Shown one piece after another: positions 54,661-64,000 of a DNA stretch of 64,000 nt. Under the pieces are notes generated by a model. That model did no database searches and had not been told where the DNA came from. It saw only the letters and a list, made by a program, of their open reading frames with translations. The translations under genes and the position numbers were made by a program. Each line of letters begins with the position of its first letter. Position 1 is the stretch's first letter. The stretch is from Wyeomyia smithii. Lineage: Eukaryota; Arthropoda; Insecta; Diptera; Culicidae. Where the stretch lies: positions 81,094,220-81,158,219 of the forward strand of contig NC_073696.1 of the NCBI RefSeq assembly GCF_029784165.1, in the 5' to 3' direction.

Positions 54661-57431
54661 TAAAGATAACAAATATAATGTTTTTTCTTGCTGCATTTTT
54701 CCAAGGAGCAATGGGAAGGAATCTAAAATACATGCGGCGAGAGTTCCATTGAATCCTTGCCCATGTACGCCACCGATACTGCCTGAAATAATTTCACCTG
54801 GCTCCATGATTCTATGAAACATGCTATGATTTTTTTTGTTTGCATTTCAAAACAGACTTAACACATATTGACGAAATGCCACTCGAATACATTGGTCAAA
54901 GCTAAGCGCAGAGGAGTGCCGGTTGAAATCCTTCCGCTATTTTTGTTTGCATGACGGAGACCTAATTAATTGTTAATGATAACATCACCGTCTCGCCCAG
55001 AATATGCTCAAAACATGCAATATTCATGACATACATGTAAAAACCTGTTCCTATTCAGGGAGAAGTGAGCAAATTATTTTTAAAATTTTTAAATAAATTC
55101 TTTGATTTATTTTACAATCAACAGCAACCTTTCAACAGCCTTTCGATACAGGAAAAGTAAAAGCGGGTGAAACATATAAATAGGTCAGGAATCATATCAG
55201 ATAATCCTTTCTCGTTGCCGGCACATTATTGTTGGGCGCGTCAGTTGTTCTGTACGTAATAATGTGTGGTTATTTTTTTTGGTGACATTGCATGAGATTA
55301 GCAGATAACCCAATTTGGGGCCACCGTTCCACATAATACATACTACATGTCAATAAAAAAGGAGAATAACATAATAAAGGAAACCATTACTGTCTGTGCC
55401 ACAATACAAATTCGATTTATCGACATTCTCCTTGAGGGGACGATGAAATAAACATTTTCAATGACTGTAGGTATTCTTCCTGTCCAGCTGGGCGATATGA
55501 CGTTGGAAGCGACAAAAAATCTATTTATGGGGATAGTATTTTGGGTACATACGTACACCAGTAATAGTAGTATCATAAGCTGAGTCACTCATATACATGG
55601 AGTAGTGAATGGAAATAATCATCCGACTGAAATTCCTATGCGTAGATGAAGCGAGAAAACCGTTTCGGCTTTTACCGGGTTTAGTGCATACGTACTTGCT
55701 GCAAAACAACCTTATTACCAATACACGCTACGGAAGACGTCGACGAAGACAGACACATCAGTAGAATTAGCTAATGGTGAGTCATTAAATCGTTCGGATC
55801 ATAGAGCAATTGACGAACGTGTTTATTAGGTACCCATCAAAAAGAGCGGGTTCAAAATCGAAAACAGAACGGCAGCAATGTCTGAGGTCACGGCAGTTGA
55901 CATTGGAAATATAAAGCTTTTCCTCAAGTTTGGTACATTTAAAAATGTACCAATTGAAACAATCATTGAACCGCACACACACATGATCGTAGAAATCCTA
56001 TGGAATCACTTTTCTCAATTTACTTATGATCCAGATAAGAAAAGGAATCTATTGGTTACTAGTAGAGCAATCTTCCACGATTACACCCGGACAGCAAAGA
56101 GCGATTAGATTAGCTTAACTAAAAATAAGATGGATTCGCTTGAAACTGCGAGCTACTGCAGAATGTTAATCTGTCTTGTATAATTGACACTCGGCAATGA
56201 CGTACGAGTGAGCAATACAAAAATGCCGATCTAAGCGACTAGCCAGGAAGAAACTGTGGTGGAACGTGATATGACTAATCAAAAATCTCTGAAGCTGAAT
56301 CAGTTACTTATTTGTTAGTATTTTGTCGATGCCTTCAATGCCCACGATGGTCAAGGAATTCAGAGGAACTGGTATTCATAAGCGTTTAATTAGCTCACAG
56401 TTTTTTTTTTAACCGGAATGCGTCGGAAGTCACACTGCTCCGGCTCTGCTTTTTATCTGGTTATGTCTGCTTTTGTCATGATGCGATGCAAGTTTGACAG
56501 TTCAAGTATGCCTTCAAATTTCAACATTTTATCACTCGGGTTCGTGATGTAGCGAAGGCCACGTAACTCGAGACTTTGATGAGGGTAATAGTGTAGCAGC
56601 TGGTTTTCCGCAACTTTTTGATACCTATGCGCAAAAGCCAGAAGCTAGACGTAACATGCGAAGTTGTAAAATATCATTTAGGCTCACTTTTCTTTGTAAG
56701 TTTAGGTTGCTCATTGAAAAAGTACAATTTTGAACAATTTCGTATGATGAATTTGAGTAGTACTACCATTTTGCCAAAAGAGCATTGCTCAGAACCACAA
56801 GCCGGAGTAGTGAAAGTACATTAGCAGCACAATTATCAGCAAATCATCACGTATAAAAAAGTTCAAATTTTTACCAGATGATGTCCTGTCAAAGCCTCAA
56901 TAATAAGGCATTTCTTCAAGCTATCATAGCCTGCCCAGCAAACCAGAAGTCGTATAAGGGTGTTAATTCTTAGTCGCTCAAATGTGCATGTCAAGTTTGA
57001 AATTACATAAGATGCAACATTCAATTTGTTTATATCGTATAAAATTTAGATCCTATAAAACGCAATATTAGGTTATATACAAAGCCATTTAAAGTGTCAT
57101 ATAAAATTGTAAAATGCGTCAATCCTCTAAGTCGTATACAATGCAATACAAAGTTTCAAATGAGGCCATTCAAGAGAGCTTGCGAAGTTATACAAAATCG
57201 TAACCAATTTTTTTTTGCAATGTACGTATATGGCCTCCAGATTTGTACACATAGGCGCATTTCATGCATCTTATATGGTCATTTTTTACCAAATAAGGGT
57301 TCACTTAACTGAGTCGAGCGCGAGTTTTCTTTCTTGTTAAACAACAACTTGACCAGATTGGTAAAGCATAAATTTCTGCATGACTAATCTCATTTTTTGT
57401 CCTAAGACTTACATTTTTAAGTTATAAAGTA
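54661..57431. other. Intergenic, no gene supported
   Basis: Several short frames occur (for example 55878-56108, 76 aa) without recognisable family features. No repeat boundary was identified with confidence. Confidence 0.35.
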
Positions 57432-57515
57432 GGCAATGTATGTGATTTTTTCGAGGATGCTTATAATGAACACGGGCTGAGGATGTGATATAGACTTAGA
57501 AAAAAATTCCCTCGT
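57432..57515. repeat. Inverted copy of the 43735-43858 repeat
   Basis: GGCAATGTATGTGATTTTTT and CGGGCTGAGGATGTGATA match the reverse complement of the copy beside the Gypsy element. Confidence 0.55.
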
Positions 57516-58020
57516 TCAGACTGCTGGTCTAGAAATTTGTTTGTAACCCAAAAGTTTATTGTTCAAACAAAGTTTAGAATTTCTGTCAATGTGAGGATAT
57601 AAACATCTCGTATATATAATGCACTTTGCTTGTATACTGTGCATCTTGTAAATAATTTTTTCATCATAAATTAATCCCAAGTACTTAACCATGTCAGATC
57701 AATTGAAAATAACCCAATTCATCTTGATAACGTGATTATTATTTGGTTTGAGAGAAGACCCCCTAGTCTCATGAAGAAAAATTACATTGGTCGATGAAAT
57801 GGAAAAAATGCATTCCAAAAGCTCAAACCGGAAAAAAATGAAAGATTTAACCTTTAACCATTCCTATGAACTTTGGTGCCCCGAGCCGTACTAGCCATAG
57901 CAACTGATTAGTAGTGGAACGGCCATGGTGAAATTCAAATTGTTCATCTGCACTTGTGGCAACAATGGAAGGACTTGGTGGCAACAATGGAAGAAAAGAA
58001 GACCACGTGGTCATTTAGTT

Positions 58021-58080
58021 AACCCCCCCCCCCCCCCCGTGTGGTCTTTCGTGGTCTTTTGACAACCCCCCCCCCCCCGT
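58021..58080. repeat. Two poly-C runs within a GACCACGTGGTC-type repeat
   Basis: Runs of about 17 C and 13 C are separated by GTGTGGTCTTTCGTGGTCTT. GACCACGTGGT occurs on both sides. A similar C run with CCACGTGG follows at 12022-12055, so poly-C seems to be part of a dispersed family. Confidence 0.7.
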
Positions 58081-58119
58081 CCCCCTCTTTATGACCACGT
58101 GGTGTAGGAACGGCCCCCA

Positions 58120-58925
58120 AACAGTTTACCGTGGATTCTTATTCGGGATGTCGTGTTTAATTTCGGAATAATTGCTTGCATCGATATACACATTTTAATG
58201 CTTCCAAAGCGGAATCAATATTCACTTCGTTTTGCAAATCTAGTTCATTATAGAAATTATTCTCTAATATGAGTTTTATATCTTTCCCAATTTGCCTTGT
58301 GATAATTAAAAACAGAGCTCAAAGATTCATGTGATATGGAAAAAGTTATTATCAATTCACTACATACATGACTTTGGTCTGTTAGTACAAAATCGATCGT
58401 CGTTAGATATCTTACAGAAGAAAAACTATTCGGAGACAAAATAGAATAATATCCTGAGGAACAATTATTGAATAAAATTTTGCCTTCAGAATTACTTCGA
58501 GAATTATTCCATGATCGATGTTTAGCGTTAAAATTTGTAAATCACCTTTAAAATAATTTTTGTGCTCGCGTGTGCATTGGAATGGTAATAAATACACTGC
58601 GGCAATAAATAAAATTCTAAATTCAGTTTGAACGTCAATTACCAAAGTTTCAATAACTTTCGTCTCAAGATGGGGAAGAGTACGATGTTTGATTCGGCGA
58701 TGGATTGCAATTGCAACTCCACCGCCAGAACCATGAATTATGTCATGTCTATAAACTACGTAATTGGGATAATATTTTAATTTAATGTTAAGCTTCAAAA
58801 AAGTTTCAGTAATAATTACAATGTATACATTATTTACTGTTAAAAAAAAAGAAAAGCTCATTCTCATTGGCTTTCAATGAGCGAGCATTCCAATTTAAAA
58901 TTTTGATTGATTTATTTATTATCGT
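58120..58925 (-). pseudogene. Jockey-type LINE endonuclease and start of RT, degraded
   Basis: Minus strand: ILNWNARSLKANENELFFF (endonuclease N-terminus, about 58900), IVIITETFLKLNIKL (TETxL motif), YVVYRHDIIHGSGGGVAIAI and IKHRTLPHLETKVIETL. The C-terminal part follows (TTIDFVLTDQSHVC, SLSSVFNYHKANWERYKTHI), and then KLILENNFYNELDLQNEVNI leading toward RT. These are hallmarks of Jockey-clade endonucleases. The AKHxxW and SDH catalytic regions are altered and there are several frame changes. 5' fragment only. Confidence 0.75.
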
Positions 58926-60174
58926 TGTTAAGCTTTAAATTTCAGACTACTTTAAGGGTTAAATTTGTTCCAATTTCAATTGCTTCAAACATGGAAATTG
59001 CCTGCAACATAGAGTTCATAAGATCGAACATTGCCTATTACAGAAAAGAAAGTTTTCCTGCCGTAATAGGCCCCAGGCAGTTGATATTAGAAAAAATAAT
59101 TTCGGTCCCGTCTGCCGGGGTGAGATTAGGCCACGGGGTGAGATTGAGCCAAAACGTGAAATGTTTGTAAGCGAAATTACTTGAGATTTTTAGATCCTGC
59201 TCAATACTATATGAAACATGACATATTTATTCACAACTTGAAATGGAATATAGATAATATTACTAAAGAAATATTTCAAAAGGTCCTATCTGCTTTGATC
59301 GATTTTTTGATCGATCACTTCCATTCAATCACCACAACTTATTGAATAGCTTTTATGACACGTTATTTGCACAAGTTGATAGCGGGGGGGGGGGGGGGGG
59401 GGCACTCTAGCTTTCTAAACAAAAACCACGCTAGGGAGAGATACTAAAGCTGAACCATTACTAAAATGAAAAGACGCTCCGGAAAAACGATGAAAACAGA
59501 CAGGACCTTTTGAAATGTTTATCTAGATTAGTGAACTATTCTACTTAAATAATAGTTCAAAGTACAGGCTGAAGAACAAGCGCAAATAACGTTACTAAAA
59601 TATGTCATATGCTAACCAACCTGATCAAGACTTACTGCTCAGATGGTACGTTAGGATGTCGTCTCCGATGTGTTTAGTGAATATGATGTATTGAACCTGT
59701 CTTGATTCAGAAAATAATGTTTTTTCAAACTGTAAACTATTCGAGCTATTCTGGGGTGACTTTGTGCTAAGATTTAATAAACGGTGCAGTATGCGGAGTT
59801 CACATTCATGACAAAATTATTTCAGTATACACCAAAACACTTGCATTGTTTACTTGGAAATTATGACTGGAAATTATGACTAAAAGCTTGAGGACTGTAA
59901 GCTAACAACGGTTAGATGGAAAATTACAATGACTGATATTACTTATGGAATGTAACAAAAACTTGTACACGTATTCTATATAAACTGATGACTTTAAAAG
60001 CGAGGAAAAAGGGTCGTGGGTACGTGTACGTGTAGAAACCTGGAGACGCCACTGTGTGTAATTGATACAGTAATATATTTTTTATAATTCGTATGAAACG
60101 TAGTTCATGGTCAACCCTCTCCAGCCTGTTAATGGTCCACGTTGTTTATGGTCGTCCCTATGGGGACGGGACAC

Positions 60175-60470
60175 GAGGCATATGGACGCTAGGCATATGG
60201 ATGTTAGGCATAGTATGCTAGGCATACAGACGCGAGGCATAATGGATGTGATGCATAATGGATACGAGGCATACTGCCAAAAGGCATAACGGACGCGAGG
60301 CCGAATGGACACAAGGCCGAATGGACGCGAGGCCGAATAGACGCGAGGCCGAATAGACGCGAGGCCGAATGGACGCGAGGCCGAATGGACGCGAGGCCGA
60401 ATGGACGCGAGGCCAAATGGACGCGAGGCCGAATGGACGCAAGGTCGAACGGACGCGAGGCCGAATGCGA
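60175..60470. repeat. 16-bp tandem array, forward (GAGGCCGAATGGACGC / GAGGCATAATGGACGC)
   Basis: The outer part uses GGCATA-type units, the inner part at least ten GGCCGAA-type units, with few mismatches. A period of 16 bp means all three minus-strand frames stay open and read as SASRPFGLASIRPRVH-like repeats, an artefact of the array. Confidence 0.95.
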
Positions 60471-60539
60471 TGTTGTACGATCGCATGAGATCAAATTATG
60501 TAGTTCAGATGTTAATATATTCCTAAAGAGTTTAAGTTG

Positions 60540-60895
60540 GGTATAATACTTTTCTTGAAATCATGCGGCGAAGACGCATAATCGAGGGCAAGGAAACGAG
60601 GCGGCACTAAGCCGCCGTGGTTTCCGCAGTCCGAGCCGACCGCCGACCCGCCGTCGGAAGCGGCGGCCTCTCGCACCCAAACAACTGATCTACTGGTTTG
60701 CTAGGTCTACTCAAACAAAGTTTTCTTCCCTTAGTTAAGTCCGAACGAGCGGTAGCGAGTAAGGACAGCATTCGATCGAACAGCGAGTCGGCCGAAGCCG
60801 CGAGTGTATTGCTTTCCAAACGACACTTTGAAGCGAAATACATGTTATTGAAAGAGGGCTGTGATGACAATGACGATAATAACATATTCCGCATC
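60540..60895. other. GC-rich core between the two arrays
   Basis: Markedly more GC-rich than anything nearby. Stem-forming words include GGCGGCACTAAGCCGCC (about 60600-60617) and CGCCGACCCGCCGTCGG...CGGCGG. Open frames exist on both strands (for example a minus-strand tail ending RRSARTAETTAA), but no family is recognised. Confidence 0.6.
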
Positions 60896-60904
60896 ACTTC
60901 CCCT

Positions 60905-61080
60905 TGGCCTTGTGTCCTTTCGGCCTTGTATCCATTCGGCCTTCCGACCATTCGGCCTCGCGTCCATTCGGCCTCGCGTCCATTTGGCCTCGCGTCCATA
61001 TGCCTCGTGTCCGTATGCCTGCCGTCCATTATGCCTAGCGTACTATGCCTCGCGTCCGTATGCCTCGCGTCTGCATGCAT
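60905..61080. repeat. 16-bp tandem array, inverted
   Basis: Reverse complement of the forward array, with the same gradient. CATTCGGCCTCGCGTC units lie next to the core and CGCGTCCGTATGCC units outside, so the two arrays are mirror images. Confidence 0.93.
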
Positions 61081-61347
61081 TGACGTATTTTGGATCGAAT
61101 TCATTGCTTAAATGTATGCGTTACAAGCTAAGGAACAAAAAAGCATAATTTTTTGACACAATCTCACCCCGGCAGACGGTAGTAATACTAACCGGGGTAA
61201 TCAATGTATTTTTATTTTCCACCGTTTTTTTGTTTACCCCTTACAATATCGGTCATTTTCGATCAACAAGGATATGTCAGCATTATGTTCTGTACAGAAG
61301 TAGAAAAATTGGGCAGTACAACTGGTACAATTGGAGAATTAGCAATA

Positions 61348-61710
61348 CACTAAAGTCGCTTTTTACGCGGGGGATACGTGCCGCGTAAAAAAAAAACCGC
61401 GTAAATTCCGGAATCCGCGTAAAAAAACCGCGTAAATTCCGGAATCCGCGTGAAAAAAAACCGCATAAATTCCGGAATCCGCGTGAAAAAACCGCGTAAA
61501 TTCCGGAATCCGCGTAAAAAACCATCGTGAATTTTGCATTCCGAGTGAAGGGAAACCAAAATTCGGGCAAAAAAAAAATACCGCGTGAATTCCGGATTCC
61601 GCGTAAAAAAAACCGCGTAAATTCCGGAATCCGCGTAAAAAAACCGCGTGAATTCCGGAATCCGCGTAAAATAACCCACGTAAAAAAACGCGTAAAAAGC
61701 GACCTTAGTG
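61348..61710. mobile_element. ACGCGG-family TIR element 1
   Basis: CACTAAAGTCGCTTTTTACG at the left pairs with CGTAAAAAGCGACCTTAGTG at the right, with TA on both sides. The interior is a tandem array of CCGCGTAAATTCCGGAATCC-type units (about 30 bp). 363 bp. Confidence 0.82.
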
Positions 61711-62024
61711 TATTTTGATTTGAGCTGCTTCAGATCTAATTTCTTGCAGCGTTTCCGTAACGTTTTTTTCACTAGTGTATAAAATTTATTACCTGGTATT
61801 TGCACTTATATATCTCAAATGAACCTATAAGCAGCTGTATCTAATGAAGAAACGACAGATTTCAAATAAGTTAATCTAACGTCGAGATAAACCTATTTTA
61901 GAATTGAAGGGGAATTGGGGCAAAATTGATGTGTTACTGGTATTTTACGTGGATCAGACACTTACCAATCGATTTCTGAGACTTTTTCACTCAATATTAG
62001 ATATAATTGACTGCCACTTCTATA

Positions 62025-62687
62025 CACTGGGGTCTTTTTTACGCGGGTTATTTTTATGCGGTTTTTTTATACGCGACTTTTTTTACGCGATTTTTTACAA
62101 TGACGCGGATTATTTTTACGCGGTTATTTGGAATAACGCGGATTATTTTTACGCGATTTGGAGGATAATTTTTACGCGGTATTAAATATGTTTAGTATAA
62201 GTAAATCCAATAAAGTAAAAATCAATCGTATGGTTCATGACAATAAGATATTTTGTTTTATTAATCTAAATAATGCATATTTTCAATATATTTGCTGTTA
62301 TTATCGAAAAATAGGCAATTTCCGTTTATTCGGGAAGAAGAAACAAAACTACATTAATAATTGTATATAGATACGAGTCAGGGTCGTTGCGATTAGCTTC
62401 CGATAAAGGAACGAAAGCCTAAACATGTGGCAAAACTTCTATAAAAAGTTATTGTCATGTTCTTTAATGAATTTTCATTTTAGAAGCACTATAAACTCAT
62501 TTTGTGTGTTTCGTTACCATTTTTATATTATTTTTCAAGTTTATATTTGCGTACGTGCCATTTCTTTTAACTGGATCTTATTATTAAATGGAGTTTTTTT
62601 TACGCGATTTTTTAAAATAACGCGGTTTTTTTATACGCGGATTTTTTCAACGCGGTACAACCAACCGCGTAAAAAAAGACCCCAGTG
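62025..62687. mobile_element. ACGCGG-family TIR element 2
   Basis: CACTGGGGTCTTTTTTACGC at the left pairs with GCGTAAAAAAAGACCCCAGTG at the right (21 bp in all, last G at 62687). Subterminal TTTACGCGG words cluster at both ends. The middle 450 bp are unique AT-rich DNA. Left flank TA, right flank TT. Confidence 0.78.
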
Positions 62688-63196
62688 TTTATTAGAGCAT
62701 TACCATTAATGCTCATACATACTCGATGTTGAATCACCGTTTTGAGCTCAGTTTTTGTCCGATTTAAGATTTGTTTTTTAAAATGATGGGTAAGAAAACG
62801 CTAATATGTGGACAAATTCTTAGAATCTTGATATTTGGCTTTAAAACAAAATAGCGTCGAAAAAACATAAAAAATTTCCGATTTCTATTTCCTAAAATTT
62901 CAAAACGGTGCCACTGTAGCCCCTTAAACCCTGGAAAGATAGTCTTAGCCTGGTATTAAATTGATGCATGAATTTTCAATTACTTAGAATGCAAGTTTTT
63001 GATTGAAATTTAATGATGAGTAATCATTACGGTACTAACACATCGATACATAACAAGTACCAGAATTTAGTTTTTTGAAAAACAAGAATGGATGCTCACT
63101 ATTTGAAAACGAAGACAATCTCACTAAAAGCGAGGAGTCTAATTGACGCAGACTATCTTTCTAGGGTTAAGGTGAAATGTGTTCAAAATAAAAATA

Positions 63197-63622
63197 CACT
63201 AAGGGTGCTTTTTACGCGGATTCCGGAATTTACGCGGTTTTTTTTACGCGGATTCCGGAATTCACGCGGTTTTTTTTTACGCGGATTCCGGAATTAACGC
63301 GGTATTTTTTTTGCGCGGATTTCGGTTTCCCTTCCCTCGGAATGCAGAATTAACGCTGGTTTTTTTTACGCGGGTTCCGGAATTTACGCGGTATTTTTTT
63401 TGCTCGGATTTTGGTTTATCTTCTTTCGGATTGCAAAATTAACGCAGGTTTTTTTTTACGCGGATTCCGGAATTTACGCGTTTTTTTTACGCGGATTCCG
63501 GAATTTACACGGTTTTTAACGCGGATTCCGAAATTTACGCAGTTTTTTTTTACGCGAATTCCGGAATTTACGCGTTTTTTTTCACGCGGCACGTATCCCC
63601 CGCGTAAAAAGCGACTTTTGTG
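63197..63622. mobile_element. ACGCGG-family TIR element 3
   Basis: CACTAAGGGTGCTTTTTACG at the left and CGTAAAAAGCGACTTTTGTG at the right, TA on both sides. The interior is an array of TTTACGCGGATTCCGGAATT units. It is oriented opposite to element 1, with which it shares the GGCACGTATCCCCCGCG block next to one end. Confidence 0.82.
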
Positions 63623-64000
63623 TACATGAAAAAATCATACATAGAAGCCAAGGCAAAAAAACTGTTGCACTGTACAATCAGATTTTATAAACGTGGATTT
63701 TTTGAGATCATTAATTCAATCATGTCCATGGTTTTTTTTTTCAATTTTGTTACTATGGTCCAGGGTTGATATTTGTTGACACTATTGAGTGAAAGTGAAA
63801 AAAAGCATCCATAAACGTTATTTTTTCACAATCCTTTCAGAGTTTTTCCTTCCCGCTTTTTGCATGGAAGTGATCTGTCAAAACACCTCATTATATTTCA
63901 TGCGATGTAAGCAAGACAAAAAAATCAGTTTATCAGTTAACGAAGATTATCGGAGGCATCGATCAGTGTCAGTGGAAAAGTGTTTCGGTGAGGTTCATTA
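63623..64000. other. Window end, no gene seen
   Basis: AT-rich sequence without recognisable coding or repeat features. Confidence 0.4.

Larger units (their letters stand above)
59108..61179. mobile_element. Composite TIR element with mirror-image minisatellite arrays
   Basis: CCGTCTGCCGGGGTGAGATT at 59108-59127 is repeated exactly inverted at 61160-61179. Inside lie an array in forward orientation (60175-60470), a GC-rich core (about 60540-60895) and the same array inverted (60905-61080). A run of 18-19 G lies at about 59384-59402. No transposase is evident. The class is unresolved. Because a second CGGGGTGAGATT word follows the left end, the outer pair could instead be two members of another repeat. 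Confidence 0.5.

Noticed and set aside
54769..54840. Downstream exon for the 54239 ATG (acceptor TTTCAAAACAG)
   Set aside because: Joining to it gives an immediate stop codon.
55878..56108. 76-aa plus-strand ORF beginning MSEVTAVDIGNIKLF
   Set aside because: Reasonable start context but no recognisable family and no partner exons; left as unassigned.
60082..60494. Three overlapping minus-strand ORFs with SASRPFGLASIRPRVH repeats
   Set aside because: A 16-bp repeat leaves all frames open with the same peptide; composition artefact.

Overview
This is nuclear DNA from an insect, most likely a culicine mosquito (Aedes-like). The evidence is one large, well conserved eukaryotic gene with spliceosomal introns, a second three-exon gene, and an unusually dense load of mosquito-type transposable elements: tRNA-derived SINEs, TTA-, TA- and 8-bp-TSD MITEs, Copia, Mag-like Gypsy, Jockey and RTE LINEs, and Harbinger and Tc1/mariner relics. 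There are no bacterial-style operons, rRNA genes or CRISPR arrays. The species is inferred from element content and cannot be proven here.

The main gene is chd1 on the minus strand (coding span 13720-30687), the chromodomain/SNF2 ATPase CHD1. I reconstruct eight coding exons, all joined in frame: 30679-30687 (ATG AGT CAG only), 28832-28981, 26986-27525, 26766-26875, 14462-19252, 14219-14392, 14025-14141 and 13720-13957. They give 6129 nt, or 2042 aa plus a stop. Introns 1, 2 and 4 are long (1.7, 1.3 and 7.5 kb). Intron 4 holds Jockey and Tc1/mariner relics, a composite tandem repeat, an ACGCGG element, a SINE, an A/C-only tract and a MITE.

The second gene is a plus-strand three-exon gene (46867-46964, 47030-47274, 47348-48276; 423 aa). 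It has a TATA box and a polyA signal and encodes a YqaJ/lambda-exonuclease-type PD-(D/E)XK nuclease behind a SWIM-like Cys/His module. It is the best candidate in the window for an under-described protein.

Layout. 1-1960: broken Copia element (minus) with its initiator-tRNA-type primer site and an LTR remnant split by a MITE. 2180-7720: LINE relic, foldback repeats and a DUF4806-like relic. 7803-8095: SINE. 8747-11462: two Harbinger copies head to head, forming a giant inverted repeat. 11491-12437: MITEs. 13400-30960: chd1. 32110-36733: MITEs, and a ZIP9 (SLC39A9)-like gene fragment lying between inverted repeats. 36742-43605: Mag-like Gypsy with 138-bp LTRs, a GCCGC target duplication, a tRNA-Ser-type primer site and two nested insertions, one carrying nine copies of a 72-bp repeat. 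44970-48276: MITE, then the YqaJ gene. 49044-52834: MITEs and an RTE LINE. 54505: SINE. 58120-58925: Jockey endonuclease relic. 59108-61179: structure with mirror-image 16-bp minisatellite arrays around a GC-rich core. 61348-63622: three members of an ACGCGG family with TA target sites.

The host genes do not form a pathway. chd1 is a housekeeping chromatin remodeller. The rest of the window is mostly mobile-element history with nested insertions, one apparently intact nuclease gene and one likely captured host gene fragment.
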